Assembly (NCBI RefSeq): GCF_002127965.1
Contig: NZ_CP018787.1
Location: 1,240,001-1,304,000, forward strand
DNA length: 64,000 bases
Origin: Oxalobacter formigenes
Lineage (GTDB): Bacteria; Pseudomonadota; Gammaproteobacteria; Burkholderiales; Burkholderiaceae_D
Direction: 5' to 3'
The notes under the pieces were generated by a model. That model searched no databases and was not told where the DNA came from. It saw nothing but the letters and a program-made list of their open reading frames with translations. Shown here in pieces: positions 7,984 through 16,732 of this stretch (the first letter of the stretch is position 1; each line of letters starts with the position of its first letter). A program made the translations under genes and the position numbers.

Positions 7984-9354
7984 ATGGCTAAAGCGAAAAT
8001 CCAGTATACCTGTACCGAATGTGGCGGCATCAGCAGCAAATGGGCAGGCAAGTGCCCGGCCTGCGGGCAATGGAATACATTGGTCGAAACGGTCATCGAG
8101 TCCTCTGCCAACCGTTTTTCAACCAATCGTCAGGGAATTGCACAGACGGCACCGGTCCTGTCCCTAGCCGATATCGACGCAATAGACGTTCCCCGTTTCG
8201 AATCGGGTATCAATGAGTTCGACCGGGTACTCGGCGGAGGACTTGTGTCCGGCGGGGTCGTCCTGATCGGCGGCGATCCCGGTATCGGCAAATCGACACT
8301 GCTTTTGCAGACACTGGTCAATCTGGCTCAACACAAGAACGTGCTCTACGTCAGCGGGGAAGAGTCCGGCGCGCAGGTCGCGCTTCGCGCCAAACGTTTG
8401 GGGCTAACTGCCCAGAACCTCCAGTTACAGGCTGAAATTCAGCTGGAGAAAATCATCGGCACGCTGGACAAGCTGAAACCGGAAGTCGCCGTGGTCGATT
8501 CGATCCAGACCATTTATTCCGATGCGCTGACATCCGCTCCGGGGTCTGTCGCACAGGTCCGGGAATGCGCTGCCCAGCTGACCCGTTTTGCCAAACAGTC
8601 GGGTACGACGATTATCATGGTCGGGCATGTCACCAAGGAAGGGGCACTGGCAGGCCCCCGCGTACTGGAACATATCGTCGATACCGTCCTGTATTTCGAA
8701 GGCGATGCCCATTCCAGCTTCCGCCTGATCCGCGCGTTCAAAAACCGTTTCGGGGCGGTCAACGAACTGGGCGTTTTCGCCATGACGGAAAAGGGATTGA
8801 AGGGGGTATCCAATCCGTCTGCCCTGTTCCTCTCGCAGCATCAGCGCGAAATCGCCGGTTCCTGCGTCATGGCGACGCTGGAAGGCATGCGGCCGTTACT
8901 GGTCGAAATTCAGGCTCTGGTCGATGCATCCCCGACCCCAAACGCCCGCAGATTGTCTGTCGGGCTGGAACAGAACCGGCTGGCGATGCTGTTGGCCGTC
9001 ATGCACCGGCATGCCAATATCGCCGCTTACGATCAGGATGTTTTCATCAATGCGGTAGGCGGTGTCAAAATCAGCGAGCCAGCTGCCGATCTGGCCGTTT
9101 TGCTGGCCATCAATTCATCCCTGCGGAACAAGCCCTTGCCGAGAGGACTCGTTGTTTTCGGCGAAGTCGGGCTTGCCGGTGAAATCCGGCCTGCGCCGAG
9201 AGGGCAGGATCGCCTGAAAGAAGCGGTCAAACTCGGTTTTTCAATGGCGATCATTCCAAAAGCCAATGCACCGAAACAGCCGTTTGAAGGTCTGACTGTC
9301 ATTGGCGTTGAACGGATCGATGAAGCGTTCGATCGCCTGCGGGAGCTTCAGTAA
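7984..9354 (+). CDS. radA: DNA repair protein RadA
   Basis: This is a 456-residue RecA-like, Lon-like branch-migration ATPase that processes recombination intermediates. A four-cysteine zinc finger lies at the N-terminus (C10, C13, C24, C27). The Walker A motif GGDPGIGKST is at residues 96-105, and the RadA-specific KNRFG motif is at 253-257. A C-terminal Lon-protease-like domain follows. The length matches the family. It lies directly downstream of alr and ends at a strong terminator. Confidence 0.96.
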   Translation: MAKAKIQYTCTECGGISSKWAGKCPACGQWNTLVETVIESSANRFSTNRQGIAQTAPVLSLADIDAIDVPRFESGINEFDRVLGGGLVSGGVVLIGGDPGIGKSTLLLQTLVNLAQHKNVLYVSGEESGAQVALRAKRLGLTAQNLQLQAEIQLEKIIGTLDKLKPEVAVVDSIQTIYSDALTSAPGSVAQVRECAAQLTRFAKQSGTTIIMVGHVTKEGALAGPRVLEHIVDTVLYFEGDAHSSFRLIRAFKNRFGAVNELGVFAMTEKGLKGVSNPSALFLSQHQREIAGSCVMATLEGMRPLLVEIQALVDASPTPNARRLSVGLEQNRLAMLLAVMHRHANIAAYDQDVFINAVGGVKISEPAADLAVLLAINSSLRNKPLPRGLVVFGEVGLAGEIRPAPRGQDRLKEAVKLGFSMAIIPKANAPKQPFEGLTVIGVERIDEAFDRLRELQ

Positions 9355-9368
9355 CCGGATGGATGCAT

Positions 9369-9401
9369 AAAAAGCCGGATATTGTCGATCCGGCTTTTTT
9401 T
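9369..9401. terminator. Bidirectional terminator after radA
   Basis: AAAAAGCCGGAT (9369-9380) pairs with ATCCGGCTTTTT (from 9388) around a seven-base loop. It serves radA on the plus strand and the acetyltransferase on the minus strand; it touches the acetyltransferase stop codon. Confidence 0.88.
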
Positions 9402-9957
9402 ATGGGATCTGTTTGATCACTTTTGCCGGTACGCCTGCCACAATTGTGTTGGGAGGCACGTCTCTTGTCACGACAGCTCCGGCAGCCACGACGGCGTTTT
9501 CACCGATCGTCACACCGGGCAATATCGTCGCTGCCGCTCCGATCCAGACGTTTCTTTTAACGACAATCCTGTTGGAGATGAGTGTTCTCCGTTTCGTCGG
9601 ATCAAGATCGTGGTTTTCCGTAATCAGGTTGACCCGTGGCCCGATTTTCACCTCGTCTTCAAGTATGATGCCGCCCCTGTCCATGAAAGTGCAGGCATTG
9701 TTGACGAACACGTTTTTGCCGACTTCGATGAATTTGCCGAAATCGGTATAAAAAGGCGTCCGGATTTCGGCGGTATCGTCGATTTTCGCGCCCAGTCGGC
9801 GCAAGAGGTTGAGGACTTCGACAGGTGTGTGATAAACGGTATTGATTTCTCCGGTTATCCGTCTTGCCAGTTCAAGAGCATCTTGCATTTCTTTATAGTC
9901 TGCGTCGCCGATACTGACCGGCTCTCCCGATCTGGACCGTTCAAAAATATCTTTCAT
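9400..9957 (-). CDS. Sugar O-acetyltransferase (maltose/galactoside type, LbH fold)
   Basis: This 185-residue enzyme should transfer acetyl from acetyl-CoA to a sugar hydroxyl. The N-terminus has the Maa/LacA cap region. It is followed by hexapeptide repeats forming a left-handed beta-helix, with [11 protein letters not shown] (catalytic His in NHD) and the family ending [13 protein letters not shown]. Length and motifs match maltose/galactoside acetyltransferases. The true sugar is unknown. It lies 59 bases downstream of the cyclophilin-fold lipoprotein gene on the same strand and may share its transcript. Confidence 0.88.
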   Translation of the reverse strand: MKDIFERSRSGEPVSIGDADYKEMQDALELARRITGEINTVYHTPVEVLNLLRRLGAKIDDTAEIRTPFYTDFGKFIEVGKNVFVNNACTFMDRGGIILEDEVKIGPRVNLITENHDLDPTKRRTLISNRIVVKRNVWIGAAATILPGVTIGENAVVAAGAVVTRDVPPNTIVAGVPAKVIKQIP

Positions 9958-10016
9958 ATTATCCTCATTAAATTGTCATCTTGTCTGATCAAACACTCTC
10001 TTTATTACTGGCCTGA

Positions 10017-10538
10017 TCATTGGTCTGTATCGAGGCTTATCGTGACAGAATGGCTTGTTGTCAGCTTTGAAATTCCGTCATCGTCTGTTTTCCCCAATTG
10101 CACCAGACCCGGTGAATACCGAAAATCACGATAGAAAATGCACAGATTTCCCCAGGGAGCGTAAAAGGCGATATCGCCCTTGTGAGGTGTGTATCCGTTT
10201 GGTGCTCCACTTGTGGACAGCCCTTTTGGCAATCCCGCAATTTTTTCCGTTTTGTTAAAGTCTTCCAGCATCAAAGTGAGTGGCAACAGGGCAATAAAAT
10301 CCTTTGCGCTTGCATTATCGTATAGCCTTGCATGAACCACTCCCTTATCCGTCATAATATTCAGTTTCATGTTCATCAAGCTGTCTGAATGATCGGGAAT
10401 CCGGGTTTGTTCAGGCGTTTTAACAGTACGATTCGTTGAAAAACGGGCGGTATCACCCGAGTCGGAGGAACAGGCACTGGAGGACAACACCAGCCCGGGC
10501 AGCACCGGGATCATCAAAATCTTTTTCATATTTTCCAT
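10017..10538 (-). CDS. Cyclophilin-like fold lipoprotein
   Basis: This 173-residue protein has a short signal sequence ending in a lipobox-like LSSSAC, so it is probably a lipoprotein. After a Ser/Thr-rich linker comes a domain with the pattern of the small cyclophilin-like family. It has an NIMTDKGVVHARL strand, then ALLPLTLMLEDF and GDIAFYAPWGNLCIFY. Members of this group have the cyclophilin fold but generally lack the proline-isomerase active site; their role is unknown. The start could also be the ATG three codons later. The acetyltransferase gene follows. Confidence 0.72.
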   Translation of the reverse strand: MENMKKILMIPVLPGLVLSSSACSSDSGDTARFSTNRTVKTPEQTRIPDHSDSLMNMKLNIMTDKGVVHARLYDNASAKDFIALLPLTLMLEDFNKTEKIAGLPKGLSTSGAPNGYTPHKGDIAFYAPWGNLCIFYRDFRYSPGLVQLGKTDDDGISKLTTSHSVTISLDTDQ

Positions 10539-10692
10539 TTGCCGAAGTTGTCATCGAAAACGGATTGCTGGCGGAAAAAATTTCCGATAGGCGTTTTATA
10601 AACGTATCCGCTATGGAAAAAGTATGCTCTTGCGGGAGAGGAGAGGCCAGATACAATCATGCCTGATGATTGCCTGATTCTCTCACCAGCAG

Positions 10693-10714
10693 AAAAAAAC
10701 GGCATAAAAGCCGT
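10693..10714 (-). terminator. Terminator of the rhodanese gene
   Basis: Read on the minus strand, ACGGC, loop TTTTAT and GCCGT are followed by a run of seven T. It lies 19 bases beyond the stop of the rhodanese gene and works in that direction only. Confidence 0.8.
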
Positions 10715-10732
10715 CTGATAGTGGGAAGGATG

Positions 10733-11236
10733 TTATTCCTGTGACCAGGGAAGTTTTCTGAAACGCCAGCCGTTGATGTGATTACGCTGCATGTTTTCGT
10801 CCAGATCGCCCTCAAAACCTTCCATGATATTGAAAACACTGGTGTATCCGGCAAAGGTCAGGGCTTCGGCAGCACCGGCCGAACGTTTTGCACTCCGGCA
10901 CAACATCAGGATATTGGCATCCTTGCCGAGTTGTTTGGAAGCTTCGCTGATGAAACTGGGATTTTTGACCATGGAATTCCCGCACATCCAGGGAATGAGG
11001 ATGGAGTCAGGGACATAGCCGACGAATTTGTGTTCTTCCTGCGTACGGACATCGACAATGACAGCGGCATCGGCGCAAACGAGAGCCCATGCTTCTTCAG
11101 GAGTGACTGCACCGGCGCATAAAAGGTTCTGCTCTTTTGCGCGCGCTCTGGCCCGGTTCAGAATCTCTTCGGGAGTCATTTTGAATACATCGGATAAAAT
11201 GCCCGACTGGTTTTGGGGAGCAGACTCGTTGAACAT
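10733..11236 (-). CDS. Rhodanese-like domain protein
   Basis: This 167-residue cytoplasmic protein has one rhodanese (sulfurtransferase) domain at about residues 40-160. The domain begins with AAVIVDVRTQEEHKFVG and has the active-site loop CRSAKRS with the catalytic cysteine C113. I start at the ATG at 11236 because AAGGA lies at proper spacing upstream; the ten codons before it have no ribosome site. It is a single-gene unit with its own terminator. The sulfur donor and acceptor are unknown. Confidence 0.85.
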   Translation of the reverse strand: MFNESAPQNQSGILSDVFKMTPEEILNRARARAKEQNLLCAGAVTPEEAWALVCADAAVIVDVRTQEEHKFVGYVPDSILIPWMCGNSMVKNPSFISEASKQLGKDANILMLCRSAKRSAGAAEALTFAGYTSVFNIMEGFEGDLDENMQRNHINGWRFRKLPWSQE

Positions 11237-11349
11237 GTCTATTTTCCTTGATATAACAGCCGACACTAAAATATTGCAAAAATTACAACAAAAAACCGGC
11301 CAAAAATTTATTTCAGGAAAAATTATACATCAAAAATATTGTCAAAACG

Positions 11350-12666
11350 TCATTTAAGTTGTCTTTTTGACAAAATTTTTGCGCACGCGATTCCGCTGGA
11401 AATGGCGGATTCAAGGGTGGCGGGATAATCCTTGCGTAGATAATCGCCTGCCAGAAACAGGCCATTTTTTTCAGTCACTGCGGCAGGTCTTTCAAGACCA
11501 GGCGTACAGGAAAAAGTCGCTCTTTTTTCCGTAATGATGCGGCTCCACAGAGGTTTTTCCAGTTCGGGGCGTTTGAACGCTTTAGCCAGTTGTCTGGCAA
11601 TATCCGCGTCGAGTGTTCCCTTATCGGCTTCGTCGACAGCAGATGAAACGCTGACGACGACTGCCAGAAGTCCAGGCTGGTCATGCATGAGGTGTCCACG
11701 GTCGAAAACGTATTGTCCCCATTCCTTTTTGTCAGGATTGTCTGTCAGGGCATAGAAAGGTCTGTCCAGACGGACGGATTCGGGATATTTCAGGTAACAG
11801 GTTGAAATCGGTTCGAATTCGAACTGCGAAAGCAGCGATACATCGATTTTGTCTTTCAGAAGGCTTGCTGCGCCAGCAGCGGACGTGGCCACAATAACGG
11901 CATCATACCGTTGATTCCCGTCTCCATTGACCGTCCAGCCGGTTTCATCATGATCCAGTTCGCGGACGGTTTCTCCCATCCTGATTTTCCCTCCATGCCG
12001 TGTCAGGTGGTCAATGGCCTTTTCAGGAAAAATGGCTGAGAGATCCATTTTCGGCAGAAGCATGTCGGAAGCATGCCTTCGTGCACCAAGACTGTCTTTC
12101 AGAATGGACAGGAAAACCTGTGCCGAAGCCTTTTCCGGCGTCGTATTCATCGACGCCATACAGAGAGGGCGCCACAGAAGGCCATACAATCTCGGGGTTT
12201 GCCAGAATTGTTCCAGCAGGCGGACTAGCGGCCGGTCTGTACCGATATCCCAGCGGATATGGCGGCAGGCGGTAAAAAAACGGGCCAGCGCGATCTTGTC
12301 TTCCCAGGCCAGCCCTTTCGTTTTGAACAGTCCGACAGCGAGATGCAGGGGGGCGGGCAGGCGCGGGGTCTCGAAATTCATGGCGCCCGAAAGAGGCGGG
12401 TAATGCATTTGCAGGGGCAGGCGTAAAAAGGCGGCATCCGTGTCGATTCCGACCTGTGCCATCATTTGCAGTGTTTTCGAGTAAGCTCCAAGGAGGATGT
12501 GCTGCCCGTTATCGAGAGTCATTCCTTCAATAACGGTCTTTCTGGCGCGGCCACCCGGAATACGAGAAGCTTCAAAGAGGGTGACATCAAAACCATTGTC
12601 GATTGCCTCGACGGCTGAGGCGCAACCTGCCCAGCCGGCGCCGATAATGGCGACCCGATCATTCAT
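11350..12666 (-). CDS. hpnE: Hydroxysqualene dehydroxylase HpnE
   Basis: This flavin amine-oxidase-fold protein of about 438 residues reduces hydroxysqualene to squalene, the last step of the HpnCDE route to hopanoid precursors. The Rossmann motif IIGAGWAGCASA lies at the N-terminus and is followed by the GGRAR loop typical of carotenoid/squalene oxidoreductases. Two ATGs compete. The one at 12666 stands about nine bases after GGAAGG and overlaps the hpnD stop by eight bases, so I prefer it; 12672 is the alternative. The gene is translationally coupled to hpnD. Confidence 0.86.
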   Translation of the reverse strand: MNDRVAIIGAGWAGCASAVEAIDNGFDVTLFEASRIPGGRARKTVIEGMTLDNGQHILLGAYSKTLQMMAQVGIDTDAAFLRLPLQMHYPPLSGAMNFETPRLPAPLHLAVGLFKTKGLAWEDKIALARFFTACRHIRWDIGTDRPLVRLLEQFWQTPRLYGLLWRPLCMASMNTTPEKASAQVFLSILKDSLGARRHASDMLLPKMDLSAIFPEKAIDHLTRHGGKIRMGETVRELDHDETGWTVNGDGNQRYDAVIVATSAAGAASLLKDKIDVSLLSQFEFEPISTCYLKYPESVRLDRPFYALTDNPDKKEWGQYVFDRGHLMHDQPGLLAVVVSVSSAVDEADKGTLDADIARQLAKAFKRPELEKPLWSRIITEKRATFSCTPGLERPAAVTEKNGLFLAGDYLRKDYPATLESAISSGIACAKILSKRQLK

Positions 12667-13495
12667 CGACATATGCCTTCCAGGCCAGCCAGAGTTTTTT
12701 CGTTTTTGTCAGGGAAACGTGTTCCGTCAGTACGGGAAAATCCTTCTTTTTGATTTGCAGAAGCAATTCGCGATAAATGGAAGCCATCATCAAGCCCGGT
12801 CTTTGCGATTGCCGGTCTTCTTCAGGCAGCAGGGCAAAAGCCTCGTCGTACAGGGAAAGGGCACGTTTTGCCTGAAAATCCATCAATTCCGAAAATTCCG
12901 GGGTATAACGGGCTTTTTCAAGATCGTCTTCAGTCACCCCGAACTCTTTCAATTCATCGGCAGGCAGGTAAATACGGCCGATTTTGATGTCTTCGCCAAC
13001 GTCCCGGATAATATTCGTCAGCTGGAATGCCAGCCCGAGCTTTTCGGCGTATTCCCCGGTTTGCGGGTTTGTCAGTCCGAATATCCGGGCAGCGAGAATT
13101 CCGACGGCACTGGCCACATGCCAGCAATATTTTTTGAGGTCGTCAAAGCTTTCGTAGCGAACCTTGTCCAGATCCATTTCCATGCCATCGATAATGGCCA
13201 GCAAAAGGTTGACATCCAGATTGAAGGCTTCGAGATGAGGAAACAGGGCTTGCGTGATCAGGTGGTCAGGTCTGCCTGCCTCCATTTCGGCGATTTCCTT
13301 GCGCCAGCCATCGAGTTTGAAACGTGCCTGGGCGGCATCCATGGTCTGGTCATCGACAATATCGTCCACCTCACGACAAAAGGCGTAAAGAGCCGTGATG
13401 GCTTTACGGCGGTCTGCAGGGAGAAAACGGAAACTGACGTAAAAACTGGAACCGCTTGCCGCCGCTTTCTGTTGGCAATATTCGTCAGGCAACAT
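12659..13495 (-). CDS. hpnD: Presqualene diphosphate synthase HpnD
   Basis: This 278-residue squalene/phytoene-synthase-fold enzyme condenses two farnesyl diphosphates to presqualene diphosphate. The first Asp-rich motif is REVDDIVDD, and the second region reads QLTNIIRDVGED, followed by GRIYLP. Both are intact and the length is usual for HpnD. It overlaps the start of hpnE. The middle enzyme, HpnC, is usually encoded beside hpnD but is not found in this window. The next gene upstream is cadR, on the same strand with its own start 110 bases away. Confidence 0.88.
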   Translation of the reverse strand: MLPDEYCQQKAAASGSSFYVSFRFLPADRRKAITALYAFCREVDDIVDDQTMDAAQARFKLDGWRKEIAEMEAGRPDHLITQALFPHLEAFNLDVNLLLAIIDGMEMDLDKVRYESFDDLKKYCWHVASAVGILAARIFGLTNPQTGEYAEKLGLAFQLTNIIRDVGEDIKIGRIYLPADELKEFGVTEDDLEKARYTPEFSELMDFQAKRALSLYDEAFALLPEEDRQSQRPGLMMASIYRELLLQIKKKDFPVLTEHVSLTKTKKLWLAWKAYVDE

Positions 13496-13605
13496 AAGCG
13501 CAGGAATGAATGAAAGTCTTCATTATCCCGTAAAAACAGTCTGGAAACAAACTGTTTTCAGAGAGGAAAATGGCATTTTTCCCAAATAAGCGGCAAAACC
13601 GGTTT

Positions 13606-14118
13606 TCATTCCTTCACCGCTATGGAATTTTTTTTCTTTTTCGAGGCGATGTGCAAATCACCGCCATGCGTGGCATGAACGTGCGTCAAAGGCATTTCAT
13701 TCTTGATCGCCATTGCCGTACAGGTTTTGGAACAGGAAAGGGCATTCAATATGCCGCAACTGGCGATATCTTTTGCGTCGCGACACTGGTCTCTCAGGTT
13801 CTTGAGCTGTTTTTCCAGTTTTTTCAGGTCCCTGATCCGTTCAGCCACATGGCCGATATGCTCGTCCAGAAGAGCATTGACCCGGTCACAGCTTTCGTCG
13901 GGAATATCCTTGAAGTGGAGAAGAATCCGGATTTCATCCAGAGTCATGTCGAGTGAGCGGCAATGACGGATGAAGAGCAGGCGTTCGACATGGGCATCGC
14001 TATAAACGCGATAATTGCTGTCGGTGCGGCCGATTCTGGGCAAGAGCCCCTCTTTTTCATAATAACGGACGGTTTCTACCTGCATTCCGGTTTTTTGTGC
14101 CAGTTCTCCGATCTTCAT
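13606..14118 (-). CDS. cadR: Cd(II)/Pb(II)-responsive MerR-family regulator
   Basis: This 170-residue activator has the MerR winged-helix N-terminus (MKIGELAQKTGMQVETVRYYE). A dimerisation helix follows, then a metal site with C77, C112 and C121, arranged as in CadR/PbrR proteins. Extra cysteines (C129, C133) and a His-containing tail (HVHATHGGD) may add metal ligands. It is divergent from cadA across a MerR-type operator. It should repress and, with metal bound, activate cadA. Confidence 0.88.
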   Translation of the reverse strand: MKIGELAQKTGMQVETVRYYEKEGLLPRIGRTDSNYRVYSDAHVERLLFIRHCRSLDMTLDEIRILLHFKDIPDESCDRVNALLDEHIGHVAERIRDLKKLEKQLKNLRDQCRDAKDIASCGILNALSCSKTCTAMAIKNEMPLTHVHATHGGDLHIASKKKKNSIAVKE

Positions 14119-14210
14119 GGATCAAGTCCTTTTTCAGGTTTTCAAACGATCTTTATTCCTGTCGGAATCGCCGTATCGGAATCATATCGCAAATACCGGA
14201 TTATTGCCTC

Positions 14211-14243
14211 TTGACTCTGAAGTGACTACAGGGTTTTTAATAT
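14211..14243 (+). promoter_or_regulatory. CadR-controlled promoter of cadA
   Basis: A -35 box TTGACT (14211-14216) and a TTTAAT/TTAATA -10 (about 14236-14242) are separated by 19-20 bases, the over-long spacer typical of MerR-controlled promoters. Between them lies the dyad ACTCTGAAGT-G-ACTACAGGGT (14214-14234), with 8 of 10 positions symmetric. The placement between divergent cadR and cadA supports the call. Confidence 0.82.
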
Positions 14244-14264
14244 GTGTCAATGAGGAGAAATACC

Positions 14265-16616
14265 ATGGCACATGAACATTCGAAAGATCATCGGCACGAG
14301 AGTGAACACGATTGCTGCCCGCATGGACACAGGCACGAAAACGGACCTGACCATGAGCATGTCCATCACGTTCATGAAGAGGTGCATAGCCATCAGCACG
14401 AGCATGAACATGACCACACTGGGGGGCATGGGCATTCGCACGATTTTTCCTGTGGCAGTTGCGCCTGTTCGGGACATGGCCCGGCTGCAGAACCTCCTTT
14501 GGCGTCGCGACACCCGAAAGGACACGCTGTTTTTTATATCGACAGCATGGATTGTTCCGTCGAGGAAAACGACATCCGGCAAATCCTTGCGAGGGTGAAC
14601 GGCATCCGTGGCCTGAATTTCCAGCTGGCTTCGCGGACGCTGTCCATTGACGCCAACAGGGAAATTGTCGAAAAGAGTGTTGCCGCGATTAAAAAAGCCG
14701 GTTACAAGCCTGAACCGATTGTGACGGAAGGCCCTGAAATCAGTGTTCCCAAAAAAGAAGACCGTGTTTACCATCTCTGGCTGGCGCTCACCATCGCGAT
14801 TGCCGTCGAGATTCTGGATTTTGCCGGAGGCGATCTTCTATCCGTCAAGATCGGGGGTATGGCTCTGTCGGCTGTCGCAATCTGGCTGTCCGGGTTTACC
14901 ACCTACCGCAAGGGTCTTGCCGCCCTGATGCAGAGGCGTTTCAATATCAATGCCCTGATGACGGTTGCCGTGACAGGCGCTTTCCTGATCGGCCAGTGGC
15001 CGGAAGCGGCTATGGTCATGGCCCTGTACGCCATTGCCGAACTGATCGAGGCGCGTTCTGTCGATCGGGCTCGCAATGCCATTCGCAATTTGCTGGATTT
15101 GACACCGCCGACAGCGGAAGTCAGGAATGCGGAAGGTATCTGGACTGCCATTCCCGTCAGGGATGTGTCTCTTGCAACACTTGTTCGCGTCCGTCCGGGC
15201 GGCCGGATTCCACTGGACGGCATTGTCGAAAACGGTCATGGAACGGTCGACCAGTCGCCGGTGACAGGAGAAAGCATTCCGGTCGATAAAAAACCCGGCG
15301 ATCCGGTTTTTGCCGGAACCATCAACGAGTCGGGCATGATCGAATTTGCCGTCACGGCACTGGCATCCGACACCGTCGTCGCTCGTATCATCAAGGCAGT
15401 TGAGGAAGCGCAGGAAACCAGTGCGCCGACCCAGCGTTTCGTCGATAAGTTTGCCGCTGTCTATACACCTCTGGTCTTTCTGTTCGCTCTGGGCGTTGCC
15501 GTCCTGACGCCGTTTCTTTTCGGCTGGACGTGGGGGCAAGCAGTGTACAAGGCGCTCGTCATGCTGGTCATCGCCTGTCCATGCGCGCTGGTCATTGCCA
15601 CCCCGGTCACGGTTGTCAGCGGTCTGGCAGCTGCCGCCCGCAAGGGGATTTTGATGAAGGGCGGCGTCTATCTTGAAGAAGCACGGAAAATAAAAGTCGT
15701 TGCACTGGACAAGACCGGCACGGTTACGGAAGGCAAGCCGCGTTTGCTGACCGTCAGGATTATTCCGTCGGTTTTTTCTGAAGATGAAGTCCTGTCATGG
15801 GCGATGGGTTTGGCAGACAGCTCAGCCCATCCCGTTTCGAAAGCCATTGCATCCGGATTGAACCGGACGGCGAGAGCGGTTGCCCAATTTTCGGATTTGC
15901 CGGGAAGAGGGGTGAAAGGAACGCTTGAAGGTCATCCGCTCATTATGGGCAATCACCGGTTGATCGAGGAAAAAGGCCTTTGTGTTCGGCAAGTGCATGA
16001 ACAATTGCTCGAATTCGAAAAACAGGGTTATACCGTCACGGTTCTGGCGTCAGAAGCACAGGTGCTTGCCATTTTTGCCGTCGCCGACCGAATCAAGGAA
16101 AGTTCCCGTGAAGCGCTGGCCGAACTGAAAAAGAAACATATCGTCGCCGTCATGCTGACCGGCGACAATGAAACGACGGCACGGACAATCGCCGATGAAG
16201 CGGGCATTGAAAATGTCCGTGGCAATTTATTGCCGGCTGAAAAAATGGATGCCGTGCGTGAACTTCAGAAGCAATATGGCGTGACAGCCATGATCGGGGA
16301 CGGCATCAATGACGCGCCTGCGCTCGCTCATGCCGATATCGGTATTGCGATGGGGGATGCCGGAACCGATATTGCAATGGAAGCGGCCGATGTCGTGATC
16401 ATGAACGACGATTTGCGCCGTATCCCGCAAATGATTGACCTGTCGGCCAGCACGTATTCCATTCTCTGGCAGAACATTATGATCTCACTGGGCATCAAAC
16501 TCGTTTTCTTCGGACTGGCGCTGTTCGGCATGGCGACGATGTGGATGGCCGTTTTTGCCGATATGGGCGCCAGCCTGCTGGTTCTGATGAACGGGCTGCG
16601 TGTTTTGAGAAAATAG
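14265..16616 (+). CDS. cadA: Cd/Zn/Pb-exporting P1B-type ATPase
   Basis: This 783-residue inner-membrane pump exports divalent soft metals at the cost of ATP. The first 80 or so residues are very rich in His and Cys (several HxH runs and CGSCACSGH). They are followed by an HMA domain with MDC at 95-97 in a DCxxEE-like variant. The transmembrane metal site CPC is at 438-440, and the phosphorylated aspartate is D482 in DKTGT. TGDN and GDGINDAPAL complete the catalytic core. GAGGAGA six bases before the ATG at 14265 fixes the start. It is expressed under CadR. Confidence 0.94.
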   Translation: MAHEHSKDHRHESEHDCCPHGHRHENGPDHEHVHHVHEEVHSHQHEHEHDHTGGHGHSHDFSCGSCACSGHGPAAEPPLASRHPKGHAVFYIDSMDCSVEENDIRQILARVNGIRGLNFQLASRTLSIDANREIVEKSVAAIKKAGYKPEPIVTEGPEISVPKKEDRVYHLWLALTIAIAVEILDFAGGDLLSVKIGGMALSAVAIWLSGFTTYRKGLAALMQRRFNINALMTVAVTGAFLIGQWPEAAMVMALYAIAELIEARSVDRARNAIRNLLDLTPPTAEVRNAEGIWTAIPVRDVSLATLVRVRPGGRIPLDGIVENGHGTVDQSPVTGESIPVDKKPGDPVFAGTINESGMIEFAVTALASDTVVARIIKAVEEAQETSAPTQRFVDKFAAVYTPLVFLFALGVAVLTPFLFGWTWGQAVYKALVMLVIACPCALVIATPVTVVSGLAAAARKGILMKGGVYLEEARKIKVVALDKTGTVTEGKPRLLTVRIIPSVFSEDEVLSWAMGLADSSAHPVSKAIASGLNRTARAVAQFSDLPGRGVKGTLEGHPLIMGNHRLIEEKGLCVRQVHEQLLEFEKQGYTVTVLASEAQVLAIFAVADRIKESSREALAELKKKHIVAVMLTGDNETTARTIADEAGIENVRGNLLPAEKMDAVRELQKQYGVTAMIGDGINDAPALAHADIGIAMGDAGTDIAMEAADVVIMNDDLRRIPQMIDLSASTYSILWQNIMISLGIKLVFFGLALFGMATMWMAVFADMGASLLVLMNGLRVLRK

Positions 16617-16658
16617 AGAGCGGTGGCGCTTAATGTGAGTAAAATAGCGTCAGAAAGA

Positions 16659-16689
16659 ACGGGGCTGTTTTAACCGGAAACAGTCCCGT
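16659..16689. repeat. Strong inverted repeat between cadA and rmuC
   Basis: ACGGGGCTGTTT (16659-16670) pairs with AAACAGTCCCGT (16678-16689), with one mismatched or wobble pair, around TAACCGG. No T-run follows, so it may stall polymerase or shield the cadA mRNA end rather than act as a classic terminator. Confidence 0.55.
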
Positions 16690-16732
16690 GGTTTGCTGTT
16701 TGTTTGCTGACTATATGGAAAGTCGTCTGCCC

